In this document: piece by piece, positions 1 through 14,500 of the stretch
Position numbering within the stretch: the first letter of the stretch is position 1
Layout: the number at the start of each line of letters is the position of its first letter
Assembly (NCBI RefSeq): GCF_051622035.1
Contig: NC_135364.1
Location: forward strand, 16,305,001 to 16,369,000
DNA: 64,000 nt
Direction: 5' to 3'
Origin: Arctopsyche grandis
Taxonomy: Eukaryota; Arthropoda; Insecta; Trichoptera; Hydropsychidae
Made by a program: the position numbers and the translations under genes
The notes under the pieces: model-generated
Seen by the model: only the letters and a program-made list of their open reading frames with translations
Told to the model about the DNA's origin: nothing
The model's database searches: none

Positions 1-66
1 GATTATATGTACATCTGTTATTTTTATTCAAAGCTAACATCATATAATAAATTATTATTGTTTTAG

Positions 67-622
67 ATTGAAAGACAGCAGCAAGAAAAATCTCCAATCA
101 CAGAAATGCTACGATCTAGTCTTGAAAAGGCTGGAGTTCAATTCCTTGGCGATCGTCGACGAGTGTCTCGTCAGATGTTGACAGATATTAATGTTGCACA
201 ATTACAAGTGATTTATTTAATTCAAAATTTAATTTACATTTACAAATTAATGATTCAATTTCAGTGTACCTTCATATGATGAAATTATTGCAGGTTATAG
301 TGAATGAACTGCACACACAAATTGAATTTTTGAACGAAAGCTTGGTGGAAATGTTGATTGCCAGAGATGAACTTCATATGGGACAAGATTCGATGCTAGT
401 AGATATAGAAGACTTAACGAGGCATCTGTAAGTTGGATTCGTTTGTGACATGTTCAAAAAAATCATAAATTTTGATTCTCAAAAAATAATTTTAGTGGAG
501 CCAGAGATATTTCTTGTAAAACTATGGAATCAAACGAGAAGAGCATGAACGAAAAGCAGAGTCCCGGTGGTAAAAACTTACAATATCGAATTTCGCCCAT
601 GCCAACTCTCATATTGAAATAA
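67..622 (+). CDS. Schip1: Schwannomin-interacting protein 1, C-terminal exons (5' partial)
   Basis: Three exons join in frame: 67-207, 294-427 and 496-622 (TAA at 620-622), each bounded by AG/GT. The first two encode the hallmark C-terminal coiled coil of the SCHIP1 family, with [20 protein letters not shown], then [20 protein letters not shown] and the strongly conserved [19 protein letters not shown]1 proteins bind the tumour suppressor Merlin/schwannomin; the fly protein is known to act with Merlin and Tao in Hippo signalling. The last exon adds about 40 less conserved residues ending in PMPTLILK. Upstream exons lie outside the window. Identification is secure from the coiled coil; the tail after DLTRHL is lineage-specific in my reading. 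Confidence 0.93.
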
Positions 623-3940
<3,318 letters not shown>

Positions 3941-4335
3941 GGGTCTACCTCACGGGCCCGAATGTGAAACGCCGGAAAACGCAAATATCGGAAGGCAAAG
4001 ATCGAAAATCGAAAGATCTCAAGTCGAGAGATCAAAAAAAAAGGGTGCATGGTAAACGGTACATACTCACTTAATTTGCGCGAGCAGGATACAACAGGAA
4101 CAAGAGGAAAAGGCTTTTCCTCCCGTATTCTGCGCGCGCACATTAATACGGGAGGAAAAGCCTGTTCCTCTTGTTCTTGTTGTATCCTGCTCGCGCAAAT
4201 TAAGTGAGTATGTACCGTTTACCATGCACCCTTTTTTTTTGATCTCTCGACTTAAGATCTTTCGATTTTCGATCTTTGCCTTCCGATATTTACGTTTTCC
4301 GGCGTTTCTCATTTCGGGCCCGTCACGGAGACCGG
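3941..4335. mobile_element. Palindromic (foldback) MITE, about 395 bp
   Basis: Two arms of about 190 bp are near-perfect inverted copies meeting near 4135. Left end GGGTCTACCTCACGGGCCCG; the right end read backwards is CCGGTCTCCGTGACGGGCCC. The flanks repeat AAAATTG (3934-3940 and 4336-4342), a 7-8 bp target-site duplication. It has no coding capacity; open frames inside are mirror translations of the arms. A single-arm relative with the same ends is at 53895-54079. The superfamily is not certain; the duplication length fits hAT or P types. Confidence 0.85.
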
Positions 4336-4627
4336 AAAATTGGTACACATATGTGTGTATAAAATCATTTGATATATTCCATTGAGTTTTCGCTATTGAA
4401 ATTATATCCCGATTTCTAACAAAATTTGTAACGTTGAAAATGTAGGCAAATTAATGGATTTTGCAGTCAAATTTTGATAAAAATGGATACAACTGGATAC
4501 ATATCACCCACTCACCCACAGAGGGGTGGGCGTAGGGGTTTAAGAAACAAACGCGCTTGCGCCCCCGCCTAACCCAGCCATTCCCTGAAATCGTTTCATT
4601 TGGATCTGACGTTTGTTTTGATACATC

Positions 4628-5737
4628 ATGGGAAACCAATTCCAAAGCATGGCTTTCGTTTTCTGTACCAAAGCTACTTTGCTACTCTTCAACATAATAC
4701 TTTGGGTATGTATTTACATATATATCTTCATTTGATGCATTTCTATAGAATCATATATAATATTGATGTTAAAGTTTCAAGGCCTGATCACGTTGATTCT
4801 GGGGTTGTATATTGAGGTGGAGTTGTACTCTGACGAACAGTACAAAGTGCAAGATTTTCCAGACACGTTTTTCTACTCGGTAATCGGTATAGGTACTCTG
4901 GTTGTGATTGTTTGCTCTCTAGGTTGCAGTTGTATCGTTAAAGGAGAAAGTATTCTTCTGTATTTGGTAATAAATGTTTTTAATGGAGTTAGAGGTGAAA
5001 TGTACTTATATATTAATCATTTAAATTTTTATAGTATGGTGGATTGTTAGCAGTGATTCTAGTCGTATCGGTCGGTCTTCAAACTTCCATATTAGCATAT
5101 AGACATAAATTATTAGATATGATGAATTATGCGTTGAATCAAAGTTTCACTCAAGTTTACTCCGGAACCAATGAAAAGACCATTGACTTCAATTTGATGC
5201 AATCTTCAGTAAGTATAGCAGTTTTATTTGTATTGTTCTTGCATCTCAGGAGTCTAATCATGGAATGACATGTTTTAGTTACATTGTTGTGGCATAAACA
5301 ATTATTCAGATTGGTTACAATTGGTGCCGGCCCGAAAAGTTCCAACATCGTGTTGTATTAAAAAATATGAGTGTGCAACAGGGGACCTCTCAGAGATTTA
5401 CAAGGAAGTAAGTGTAACAATAATATTCGACTTAGGATTGAGTAGTATTAATGTAGTTATAAATATCGTCAGGAAAAAAATTTAAAATAACGTTTATATT
5501 GTGACATTGCAATAGTTTAAAAACGCTTTCAATATTCAATTATGAGTTATTTCGGTTATGTTAGTGTTTATTTATTTACAGGGATGTCGTACGAGTATAT
5601 TAAGCTTCTTACAGACTAGCCCGAAATTTATAATCGGAGCCTTGACCATCACATCCCTGTTACCATTATCTGCCATGACATTATCATGCTGTTTGGCAAA
5701 TCAAATTAAAAAAGAAAAGTATGACGTTATCGCCTAA
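4628..5737 (+). CDS. Tetraspanin
   Basis: Five exons join in frame: 4628-4705, 4775-4966, 5035-5208, 5279-5407 and 5582-5737 (TAA), giving 242 residues. Four membrane segments are visible: one near the N terminus (CTKATLLLFNIILW, continuing GLITLILGL over the exon junction), one in FFYSVIGIGTLVVIVCSLG, one in LLAVILVVSVGLQ, and the last in FIIGALTITSLLPLSAMTLS. The large loop carries the diagnostic CCG motif (LHCCGINNYSDW), then SCC and further cysteines before GCRTSI. Tetraspanins organise plasma-membrane microdomains with integrins and receptors. I cannot assign the exact insect paralogue. The start is the first ATG, followed at once by a cytoplasmic leader. A (TA)n repeat lies just downstream. 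Confidence 0.93.
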
Positions 5738-5804
5738 GTTCAAAATGAAGAACATTACCCTGTTTTTCTATCTTAGTATTTATGTCAAAATATTACCACG
5801 TAAT

Positions 5805-5807
<3 letters not shown>

Positions 5808-5883
<76 letters not shown>
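5808..5883. repeat. (TA)n microsatellite, about 76 bp
   Basis: Uninterrupted TA dinucleotides, probably within or just beyond the tetraspanin 3' UTR. Confidence 0.95.
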
Positions 5884-5886
<3 letters not shown>

Positions 5887-6414
5887 AGGTGACTATTTTT
5901 TCGATTGATCCGATTGTATTCTGTGCGATGTAGCGTATTTATAGAGACGTACCGCGTAAAATTGACAACAATTATTTATTCGTAAGGGCCCCTCTATTCT
6001 TATTACATCTCTCTGGTATATTGTTCATCAAAGTAAAAAATGGAAACAATATTTGACTAATTCGCTAAAATTTTTGCTGAAGACTTTGTATCCATCTATT
6101 AGATAAAAAGTGTACTGGTTTTGTCGCACGACTTACCAGGACAGATACCCAAAAAACACTACTGTCCTTGTAAAATCAATACAAGTGGTCACCTTAATAT
6201 ATAATATCTCCTGTTTTATATTTTTTTTATATACAGTATCCACATTTATTACCTCATGTATATAGATCTAATTATTACTTTGTTCCTATTCAAATATTAT
6301 TTGTATCAAATTGACTGATATGTAAAATCTTATTGTTATACTTTTTGAAACCAATTTTATAATTATGTGTCATCACTTTTGCTACATGTTTGAAAATACA
6401 TGATCCTATACAAA

Positions 6415-6668
6415 GGCTGCCATACTTCCCGGTTTAGTTGTAAGTCCGATTTAGTTAAAAAAATTAACTATTTAGGAGTTTTTTTTATTTATTGACAGCA
6501 AATTACATACAATGAAGATAGTATTTAGAATTATTCAGTTGAAATATCTTTCAGTTAACATTAAATAATCAAAAGTTGTTGAAGATCTCCAATGGCTCAG
6601 GATTTCAATTATATCATTTATCAATTCCCAAATGTCCCAGTCGGCATTTCGAAAATTATGGCAGCCCT
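6415..6668. mobile_element. Candidate short MITE
   Basis: Ends are inverted: AAGGCTGCCATACTT on the left, and AGGGCTGCCATAATT when the right end is read backwards. TA dinucleotides lie just outside, which would fit a Tc1/mariner-type insertion. No coding capacity. The inverted repeat is short and imperfect, so this is tentative. Confidence 0.4.
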
Positions 6669-7833
6669 ATTTTATATTAGTTTCGAAATACGTACCATTA
6701 CATCTCATTTGAAAAATGGTATGACTCAATAATACTTGCGTTCCCATAATACATGTTACCTGAATATATTAAAATATTTACTTGTCATAATTACTCCCAA
6801 TTCTATGCCAAAATTATCATCAAAATTTATTTTTAGCGAAATGAAGCAATTTATATTGTAATTTTTTTACTTTATTTTGTACGTAAATGTGAAATTAATC
6901 AGAATACAAGTAGACAATTCCATGAAATATTCATATGTAGATATCTAAATGTATGTAAATAGCGATTAGGTTATTGAATTTTGACCGTCAAAATAAAATT
7001 GGAGAAATTAAATATAGGGCCCAATGTCTATCATAGCAATACTAATTTTGGTTTGTGTAGATTTAATATTTTGTCAATTATTAAAATCAGCAATACCAAT
7101 TATGATTGCATATATTCTAGTTCATATTAAACTGCATACTTTCAAGAGACTTAAAAATTTCGATTTATTTTATTCTACTTTTTGTATATATATATATATA
7201 TATATGTATTGTTGATATACAAATTTACGGCTCAAGGGTTTGGAATGGAAAAACGCATCAATGTGAAATTGACTTTTTAAAAATAAATTTAAGGGTCAAA
7301 TATATAAGAAAAAAATCTTTTTGTACATATTTCTGTATTTTTATTTAAATAAAAAAAATATGCATCATCTTGGATTTTTATTATTCCATTAAAAAATAAA
7401 TTGGAATGTAAAAATAGACAAGCATATAAAAATTAAATATTTATATATTAATATACTTCATGTCACGTTGTGAAAATTTTTGTTGTTTATCTAAAAATAT
7501 GCAAGTTCTTTTAAAACGCTTTGTTTTTAATCGTAATCATTATTACTACTGAATATAACATCTAATCACAGCCTTTAGTTAATTTTAACGTTATAAAATG
7601 TATGTATATAAAATTTATATTTTAAAAATTGGTTTTTATATTAAAAAAAAAAATCATTTAAATTTTGATGAGATTCATAAGCAAAAAATTAATTGGTTGA
7701 TACACGAATGACATTTTTACATCCAAATAAATTAACTATTATTTGGTATTTCAAGTCGATAAACGCATATATCTTGAAACAATTTTATTAGGATATAATA
7801 TAATCAACAATAATCGTTGAACAGTCAATATTT

Positions 7834-8849
7834 TCAATCACTATCTCCATCTTTAGCTTTTTCAGTGGCATTTTCTTCAGCTGTTTCTTGTTTATAATAG
7901 CGATATTCAGGTTTAAGTTCCCACATATTTTTATGTGGATTTTTTAAATTATAATTACAAACTTCCTTTAAAATTTCTTTTAAATATACTATAGGCTGAC
8001 GAGTGATCTGCAAATATTTGAAACACAATCAATATAAGACAAAAGAAAAAACTATATAAAAATACTAGCACAATTCAAATATACCTTTTGTAAATCTTTA
8101 ATATTATAATACTGATGTTTTTCGAACGCAGCAAATAACATATTGAGGACGGCGTCTTTATCGTCGCGAGCCTTCTTTCCTTCGGCCTTTTTACGCTCTT
8201 GATATTCAATCTGGAATCGGACATATGAAAAAGTAATCACTGCAAAGTTGAACAAACAAACGAACGCAAACAAAAGACGATGAATACTCACATTGTGCTT
8301 ATGATCGGACACGGGTTTGAAGTTTTGAACAATTTTATCCCATTGTTGAACCTGTCGTACGGGCATCGAAGCCCGGCGAATCGATTCCTTTTTGAGCTTC
8401 ATGTAACAAGTGTCAGCATACGGCCTACATTCTAACTTTTGAACTATACGGCCTTCCATGAAGAGCTTCTCGGATTCGGGAACTACGGCGTCCGTGTTCG
8501 AAGCGGCCACGTGAGAGAAGACGCCGAGCGTCTGGCGGGTGACCGTGGAGACGTCGAGGCGGTGCTCCTTGGGGATGGGGTCGTCGGGGGCGGACGTGGA
8601 GGTGGTGTCGCGGAGGGCGAGCAGCGCCTCGGAGAGCGAAAGCGCGACGGCCGCGCGTTGGCCGGGCGAGCGCGAGATGCGCAGACGGCCCACCTCGAGC
8701 GAGCTGGGCGCGGCGGCCCACGCGGCCGACATGTACTTCGGCACCTTCACCAGCCACACGCCGCGCCCCGCGTTCGACAGCTCCAGCTCGCGCCCGACGC
8801 GCTCCACGGTCCCGCGCTCGGCACGTTCGCGTTCGCGTTCGCCGTCCAT
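7834..8849 (-). CDS. TfIIFbeta: Transcription initiation factor IIF beta subunit (RAP30)
   Basis: Three exons on the minus strand, 8849-8292, 8210-8085 and 8007-7834 (TGA), give 285 residues, close to other insect RAP30 proteins. TFIIF binds RNA polymerase II and brings it to the promoter; the beta subunit has an N-terminal dimerisation barrel and a C-terminal DNA-binding winged helix. The N-terminal part shows GVWLVKVPKYMSAAW and VGRLRISRS. The tail shows DDKDAVLNMLFAAFEKHQYY, then ITRQPIVYLKEILKEVCNYN and KNMWELKPEYR, the winged-helix signature. The first exon is strikingly GC-rich, especially codons 1-120, against AT-rich introns. The ATG at 8849 is the only sensible start, in an Arg/Glu-rich leader. 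Confidence 0.95.
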
Positions 8850-9149
8850 CGCTGCTCATCTGTCACTGCCACATACTAACTCCAAACCCACCTCCAAACA
8901 CAACCATGTCATTTATTGATCTATTTTTGGAAATTTTATATTTTAATTCATTACAAATAATAATAAAAATAAGCCATTTATGAAATTTTCACACAGATTG
9001 AATAATAATAATATTGACAACATAGTACCAATGATAGTAATAAAAATAATAATAATAAACTAAATTACAATTATAATAATAAACTAATAATTATAATTCA
9101 AATTAAGTAGAATAATTATAAAAAATAATTAAATAAAAAAATAATAAAT

Positions 9150-9402
9150 GGTTCGGTGATTACTAGTCAAATGTGAACCGGTCACTGGACAACCAGTCGA
9201 TCTAGATCGGTCACACGTGATCACCCGTCACACTACAACTGGTCACACCCTAAAATCGGCCAAGCAGTTTTCTCGTGACCGATTTTAGGGTTGACCCGTT
9301 TTCTCGTGACCAGTTTTAGTGTGACGGATGATCACATATGACCGATCTAGAGAGACCGGTTGTCTTGTGACTGGTTCACATATGACTAGTAGTCCGTTTA
9401 CC
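9150..9402. mobile_element. Palindromic MITE, GGTTCGGTGATTA family copy 1
   Basis: Arms of about 100 bp are inverted copies. Left end GGTTCGGTGATTACTAGTCA; right end, read backwards, GGTAAACGGACTACTAGTCA. The 9-bp ATAATAAAT sits on both sides (9141-9149 and 9403-9411), although this is a low-complexity setting. Relatives at 19990-20205 and 44047-44226 share the same two ends. Confidence 0.75.
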
Positions 9403-9411
9403 ATAATAAAT

Positions 9412-9716
9412 AATAAAAATTCAACTCTCAGGGCTTTTTTTTGAAAAAAAAGGTGCTGGAACCCACTTATTGTCAAGTTTTTTATTGGAAAAGATTATAT
9501 TCAAATTATATTATATAGAATATTCGTTTGAAACAACAAGAGTGCTGAGACAAAAGGTGCCGGAACGCGGTTCCACCGCGTTACATAAGAAAAAAAGCCT
9601 TGGCAATTCTTATGATCAATTAAAAACACCGCTTTATATTAAAAAAAATTGTAATAATCGCTCTAGTTTGGTTTGTATTAAAATTAAATAAATCAAAATC
9701 ACAATAAGTTGTAATG
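9412..9716. other. Unassigned repeat-like stretch
   Basis: Contains two similar motifs, AAGGTGCTGGAACCC near 9450 and AAGGTGCCGGAACGC near 9554, which suggests decayed repeat DNA. The small frame at 9470-9691 has no recognisable domain and is not called. Confidence 0.3.
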
Positions 9717-9720
9717 AGTA

Positions 9721-9881
9721 TGTGGCGGCTCGCTATACGACATGGTCGAGTTTGGTCACCTTCCTGCGAGTGGGGACCAACTCGATTGTGTTCGGAGTTA
9801 GCTACCTCACTCTGCCTTCAGCTGTCATAAATAAAACACGTGCATTATCATGCTAGTCGTCTCATTCGTTCATCCCCTATA
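9721..9881 (+). mobile_element. Solo LTR related to the TRIM at 46155-46867
   Basis: A 161 bp LTR starting TGTGGCGGCTCGC and ending CATCCCCTATA, with an internal AATAAA. AGTA is duplicated on both sides (9717-9720 and 9882-9885). It closely matches, in reverse orientation, the LTRs of the miniature element at 46155-46867. No internal region remains, which fits a solo LTR left by recombination. Confidence 0.85.
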
Positions 9882-10249
9882 AGTATATTAATAGTGGAAC
9901 TGGCACGCCAGACAAATTAACCTCTTCCATAATTTGAATATATATTGGGCACGTAAAGTAGTTCATTACATCTGGTCGCTCCATTTGGCACACTCAATGA
10001 TAATACTATTGTATTACTTTATCTTTTACTTTTATTTGAGTAATCGATGACCCCAATGGTCAAACACTGATCAACAACCGTAGCATTTTCAATAGAAATA
10101 AATGTCTTATGGTCTTGTACTTGTGATTTTAGTGCTTGGATAGTACAAGTGCCTACTTAGCTAAATACATATGTACAGGTCTGTTACCGAGAGTTGGTGC
10201 GAACAAATGCGCTTGTGTTGTGTCGGTAAATACATAGGTATATAGCATG

Positions 10250-10780
10250 GAGGGTTGAAATTTCAAATCAAATTTTTAGATACCGAAATACCGGTTTTGA
10301 AAAGACGAAATACCGTTATTTCGGCATTAAAACTTAAGAAAATTTGAATGTAAATATAATTGATTTCACGATGTATGCACGAAGATCCATCCCATCAAGA
10401 ATGAGCGATTCCAGCGTTGATGATCTGGCCTTTTTTTAAGTCGAATTTTAATTTAAAGAATCAATACATTTAAGGCATTTGTAAAAATTTAGATTGTATA
10501 CTTAAATCTATTTTTTCCCATTTAAAATCTCTTAATTATTAATAATTTGTAGGGAGCCTGGAATTTAGGTTGACGTAAATAAAACAATCCTCCTACCGCG
10601 GATCGAACTGCTCGACCACTCCTTGGATTGTGACATAATTTTTTTTAACGTTTTAATGATACAAATATATTTTTTATACTACATTTATAATGAAACTAAT
10701 GTTAAATTATTCCACAATTCACATTTCCATTGCCCGGTTTTAGTATTTATAATACCAAAATACCGGTATTGCAAACCCTA
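10250..10780. mobile_element. hAT-type MITE
   Basis: Ends are inverted and rich in ACCGGTATT-like motifs: left GAGGGTTGAAATTTC with ATACCGAAATACCGG; right, read backwards, TAGGGTTTGCAATACCGG. Near-identical 8-mers ATAGCATG and ATAGCATA flank it (10242-10249 and 10781-10788), the duplication size of hAT elements. No coding capacity. A tRNA-like B-box motif near 10600 hints at a further insertion. Confidence 0.65.
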
Positions 10781-11591
10781 ATAGCATACTGTTACACTGC
10801 ATTCAATAATAAAAAGACGCTCTGTCTCTCTCGCGCGCTTCTGTGTGAGTACGAGAACGCGCCAACTTTCAGTAACATACTTGTATTCAAGACTAGCTTT
10901 TAACTCGAACGATAAATCTTTACCCAAGCAGGTAATTGTACTACCCGAATACTTTACTTGTACATTAATATTGAGTTATAGAATAACTGAATTTCCTAGT
11001 TTTTCTTTTGTTAATATCTTTAACAAAATAATTTACTCATTTAATCACACTACAACAAAATTATGCATTTTCGTAACGTATACTAGACTATTTTGGCTCT
11101 ATAAACATTTATACTGTTTTATATGTAGCAAAGCAATTTTGAGAAGGGTGCAAGTACCAGTATTACTGATGTATTTATTCTCTAAAATTGAAGATTGAGG
11201 AATATGAAAGAAAAAAATAGTTATGAGAAGTGAAAAGTTCATATATACGATCAAATGGGAAATCTCATTTTGCAAAACATCATAATGAATACATTTTTCA
11301 ATAATTAATATTTATTTTCAAATGAACAATAATATAATAGGTACTCTATATCATTTAAATCAAAAATAAAATATGCAATAAAATCAAACCTTTTAAATCA
11401 TCAATAAAATTAAATACATACAAAAAAATACAACTTAAGTACGAATAGTCAATTAAAAAGAAATGCTGCTTTCATCAGTCAAGTGATAAAAAAATATATA
11501 GGATAGGAATGCAATGAGGACACGAAGCAATCACAGAGAGCAAAAAATTATAAACAACAAAAATTAAATTTTTTGTGATTTATAATAGTCG
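10781..11591. other. Gap before the TBC1D25-type gene 3' end
   Basis: AT-rich DNA. The part next to 11592 is presumably the 3' UTR of the minus-strand Rab GAP. The open frame at 10845-11198 has no recognisable domain and is not supported. Confidence 0.4.
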
Positions 11592-14500
11592 CTACATATT
11601 TATATTTGTTTTGTGTTCTTTCATATAGCACGAATACATTCGTCTAGCCTGATTTAAAACGCGATGGACGTTGTGCTTTCTCACCATCTTGTCGAAATAC
11701 ATTGCAAGCTCATTGTAATCCATATTATTGCGCATTATTACATCTCGGTGCTGCATCAATACCGTCAGGCACAAGAATATGAGGAATGGATTTCCGCCGC
11801 CGAACACATCGGCCGGGGGAAGTAAAACGTTTACAGTTTTATTAGGGTTAGACTCACTGATTTCTTCACAAGAATTTATAACATTAACAGCGTGATTATT
11901 TTGGTTGACCGATGAAGGACTTTGAAAATCGCATCTTTTTTGAAAATTCGTAATCGTAGATGCGATTGTTTGAAAATTGCTACACTTCTTGTTCGATAAT
12001 AATATTTCACAATTTTTCTTGGCGTTTTCTAATTCTTGCGACATGTTTGAGAAGAATTTAGAATTCGACTTAAGCGTATTAGAAGATAGAGTTTTCATCT
12101 TTGCATCGTCGTTTTTAATTGAATGTTTTTCTTGTGATTTTTCATTTTGGTTCATGTTCACATTATTCTGTAACACTAACACGTCATTGCTATCATTATT
12201 ATCTTTTTCGTTTTCACATTTTTCAAAAGTATCACAGGATTTATTGTAAATATTTTGGAATGCATCTATATTGTTCTTTTTTTCAAAGCATCTGCTATGA
12301 AGAGGATTTTCCCATATAAACACATCATCACATTTTTTCACTGGTACAATATCGTCACTGCTTAAAATGCCATTCATTTTAGAAGTCGTTTCATTACTTT
12401 CTTTTGTGTTTTCGTTGAGATCCATTTCATTAGGAAGACCGTTTATTTCATTTTTAGATGAAATATCATCAGTTGATGGAGTTAATTGATCTATATTGTT
12501 TATATTAGGAGTACTCAGATCAATAACATTTTCGTCAGTAGGTGATGGACTATCAAGAAGATCGGGTAAGAATGGATTTGTTTGTATCTTGCGCGGTTTT
12601 GTCCTACTTTCAACACTACGCTGTTCTTTCAAGTCGTGACCATTTTGTTCCGAACTTTTATTCTTTTTCGAAGTAAAATTATTGAACTCGGATAGGTCCT
12701 TAATCAATTTTTTTGTTGTATTTTCAGTTTCTGCTTCAGTAATGTTTTGATCCTTCAAATGAGAAAAATATTTATTGTTAACAGTTCTAAGCAATTCAGC
12801 ACTCTTCAATTTACGATATTTAGAACTTCCGAGGTATTTCGTATTACTGCTTTGACTACTCAAAGGACTGTCTATGTCGTCCGGACTTGAGGAATCCGAC
12901 GACCCTTCATTTTGCACGTCAAAGTTTCTATCTGGATGTTCATTAATATTTACAAGGGTTTCGTCCAAGCTTTGAAACTCTTTAGATATTTTTGGAGACT
13001 GCCCCATTCCTATGTTTTCGTCGAGACTTTGATTCATTCTTTTATATACAATTTTACCTTTTGAATTTGATGTTAAACTGTATAAAGAACTTTGTCGTCT
13101 AATTGCACATAGCTTCGTATACGCATTTTCACGGGGCGTTTTTAAAAGTGGACTTATTGGTGGCTCATCGATGCTTTGTTCCGTTGATTCAGGACAGAAA
13201 TCTTTATCTTTAAGGGAGAGCTCATCAACGGGAGGACTAGGAGGCAATGAAGACCATAAAACTTCAAGCATATGTAACGCATCCTCAAATGCAAATTCTC
13301 TTTTCATTTCCAAAAGAAGCCAACGGTAACAAAATAATAGATCATCAGCCTGAAAAATAAAAACAGATAAAAATAATCGTTTCTATTTATTATATGAATA
13401 GTATGCTTAAAACATTCAATACGTCAAAACACGATTGCATTATTTACAATAACAAATAAGCTGAAGCAATGGACAGATATTGTGAAAGGGAAATATTATA
13501 CATATCAATTACCTGTTGACTCTGAAGATAGGCATAAAACATTGGATCGTAGATTTGCAAAGATTCTGTTAAATGAGCAAACTTTAGGGTCATAGCTTCA
13601 CCGTCCAAAAGAAAATTGGGATGTAAACGACTCATAAGAGCGCACAAACAAATATAAGCGTGAGCTTCGTTAGTCATTACAACAAGCAACGGAGAAGCGA
13701 TATCTGACATTCCCTGACAATAACTTACGGTGGGATGGTTTAATGCATACCTACAAATACATATAGATCTATATACACAAGGAGTAAAAGAATGTGCAGA
13801 GCGCATTTATTTATCAACAAAATTTAAGAAACACTTAGATGCGTAAACACCAATCATACATACGTTGTCAATATGTTGAAAAGAAAGGTAATATTCTGAT
13901 TGTCATCATTTCCAGCATAGAATTTATGATGACGGTCAGTTCGTAATACGTCTTTCCGCACCATATTTGTAACATATGCTAACGTGTTCGATACCTATAA
14001 TTAAAAACATACTCGATACACAAATTTTGGGAAAAACTACTATAGAAAAAAAATCTTATATTATAAAAATTCAACCTGTCCTTTTTGCAAACTATCTCTC
14101 CAAACATCGCGCAAAGAATAATATTCAGCAGATTTTTTCTTCATATAATCCAATCTTTCCTTTCCTGACATTCCATCAGGGTAAACGTTCAAAATGTGTT
14201 TCCATACTACTTTTCTGAAAATAAAAGTATTCAGTCAATTACGAGATCTCTCAATTGCAGAAATAATTTAATAAGGAATAATATAAAATACCGAAAACTA
14301 GGATCAATGCCGCTCTTATAAATAGCCTCTCTCAATTTATTCCCTTGAACAACATGACCTACAGGTCCCAGAAATGAATGAAATTCTGTCTGATTCAAAG
14401 GTGGCCTAGTTGGTGCGTCGGGATCCTCGGACAGATTTAAAGCTCTTGAAAATAGATTTAAAGTTTTCTCCATCTATAACATATAAGATAATTAGTTAGT

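Larger units (their letters stand above)
5738..7833. other. Gap between tetraspanin and TFIIF beta
   Basis: AT-rich tail of the tetraspanin gene plus convergent intergenic DNA. It holds a (TA)n tract at 5808-5883, a candidate short inverted-repeat element at 6415-6668, and a smaller TA run near 7187-7205. No convincing coding sequence. Confidence 0.55.

Noticed and set aside
8425-8919. Several long frames opposite and alongside TFIIF beta exon 1
   Set aside because: GC-rich coding DNA lacks stops in other frames; only the RAP30 frame shows a known protein and correct splice phases.
10560-10640. tRNA-like boxes (GAGTGGTCGAGC and GTTCGATCC) on the minus strand
   Set aside because: The two boxes are too close and no cloverleaf can be drawn; at best a decayed SINE fragment.
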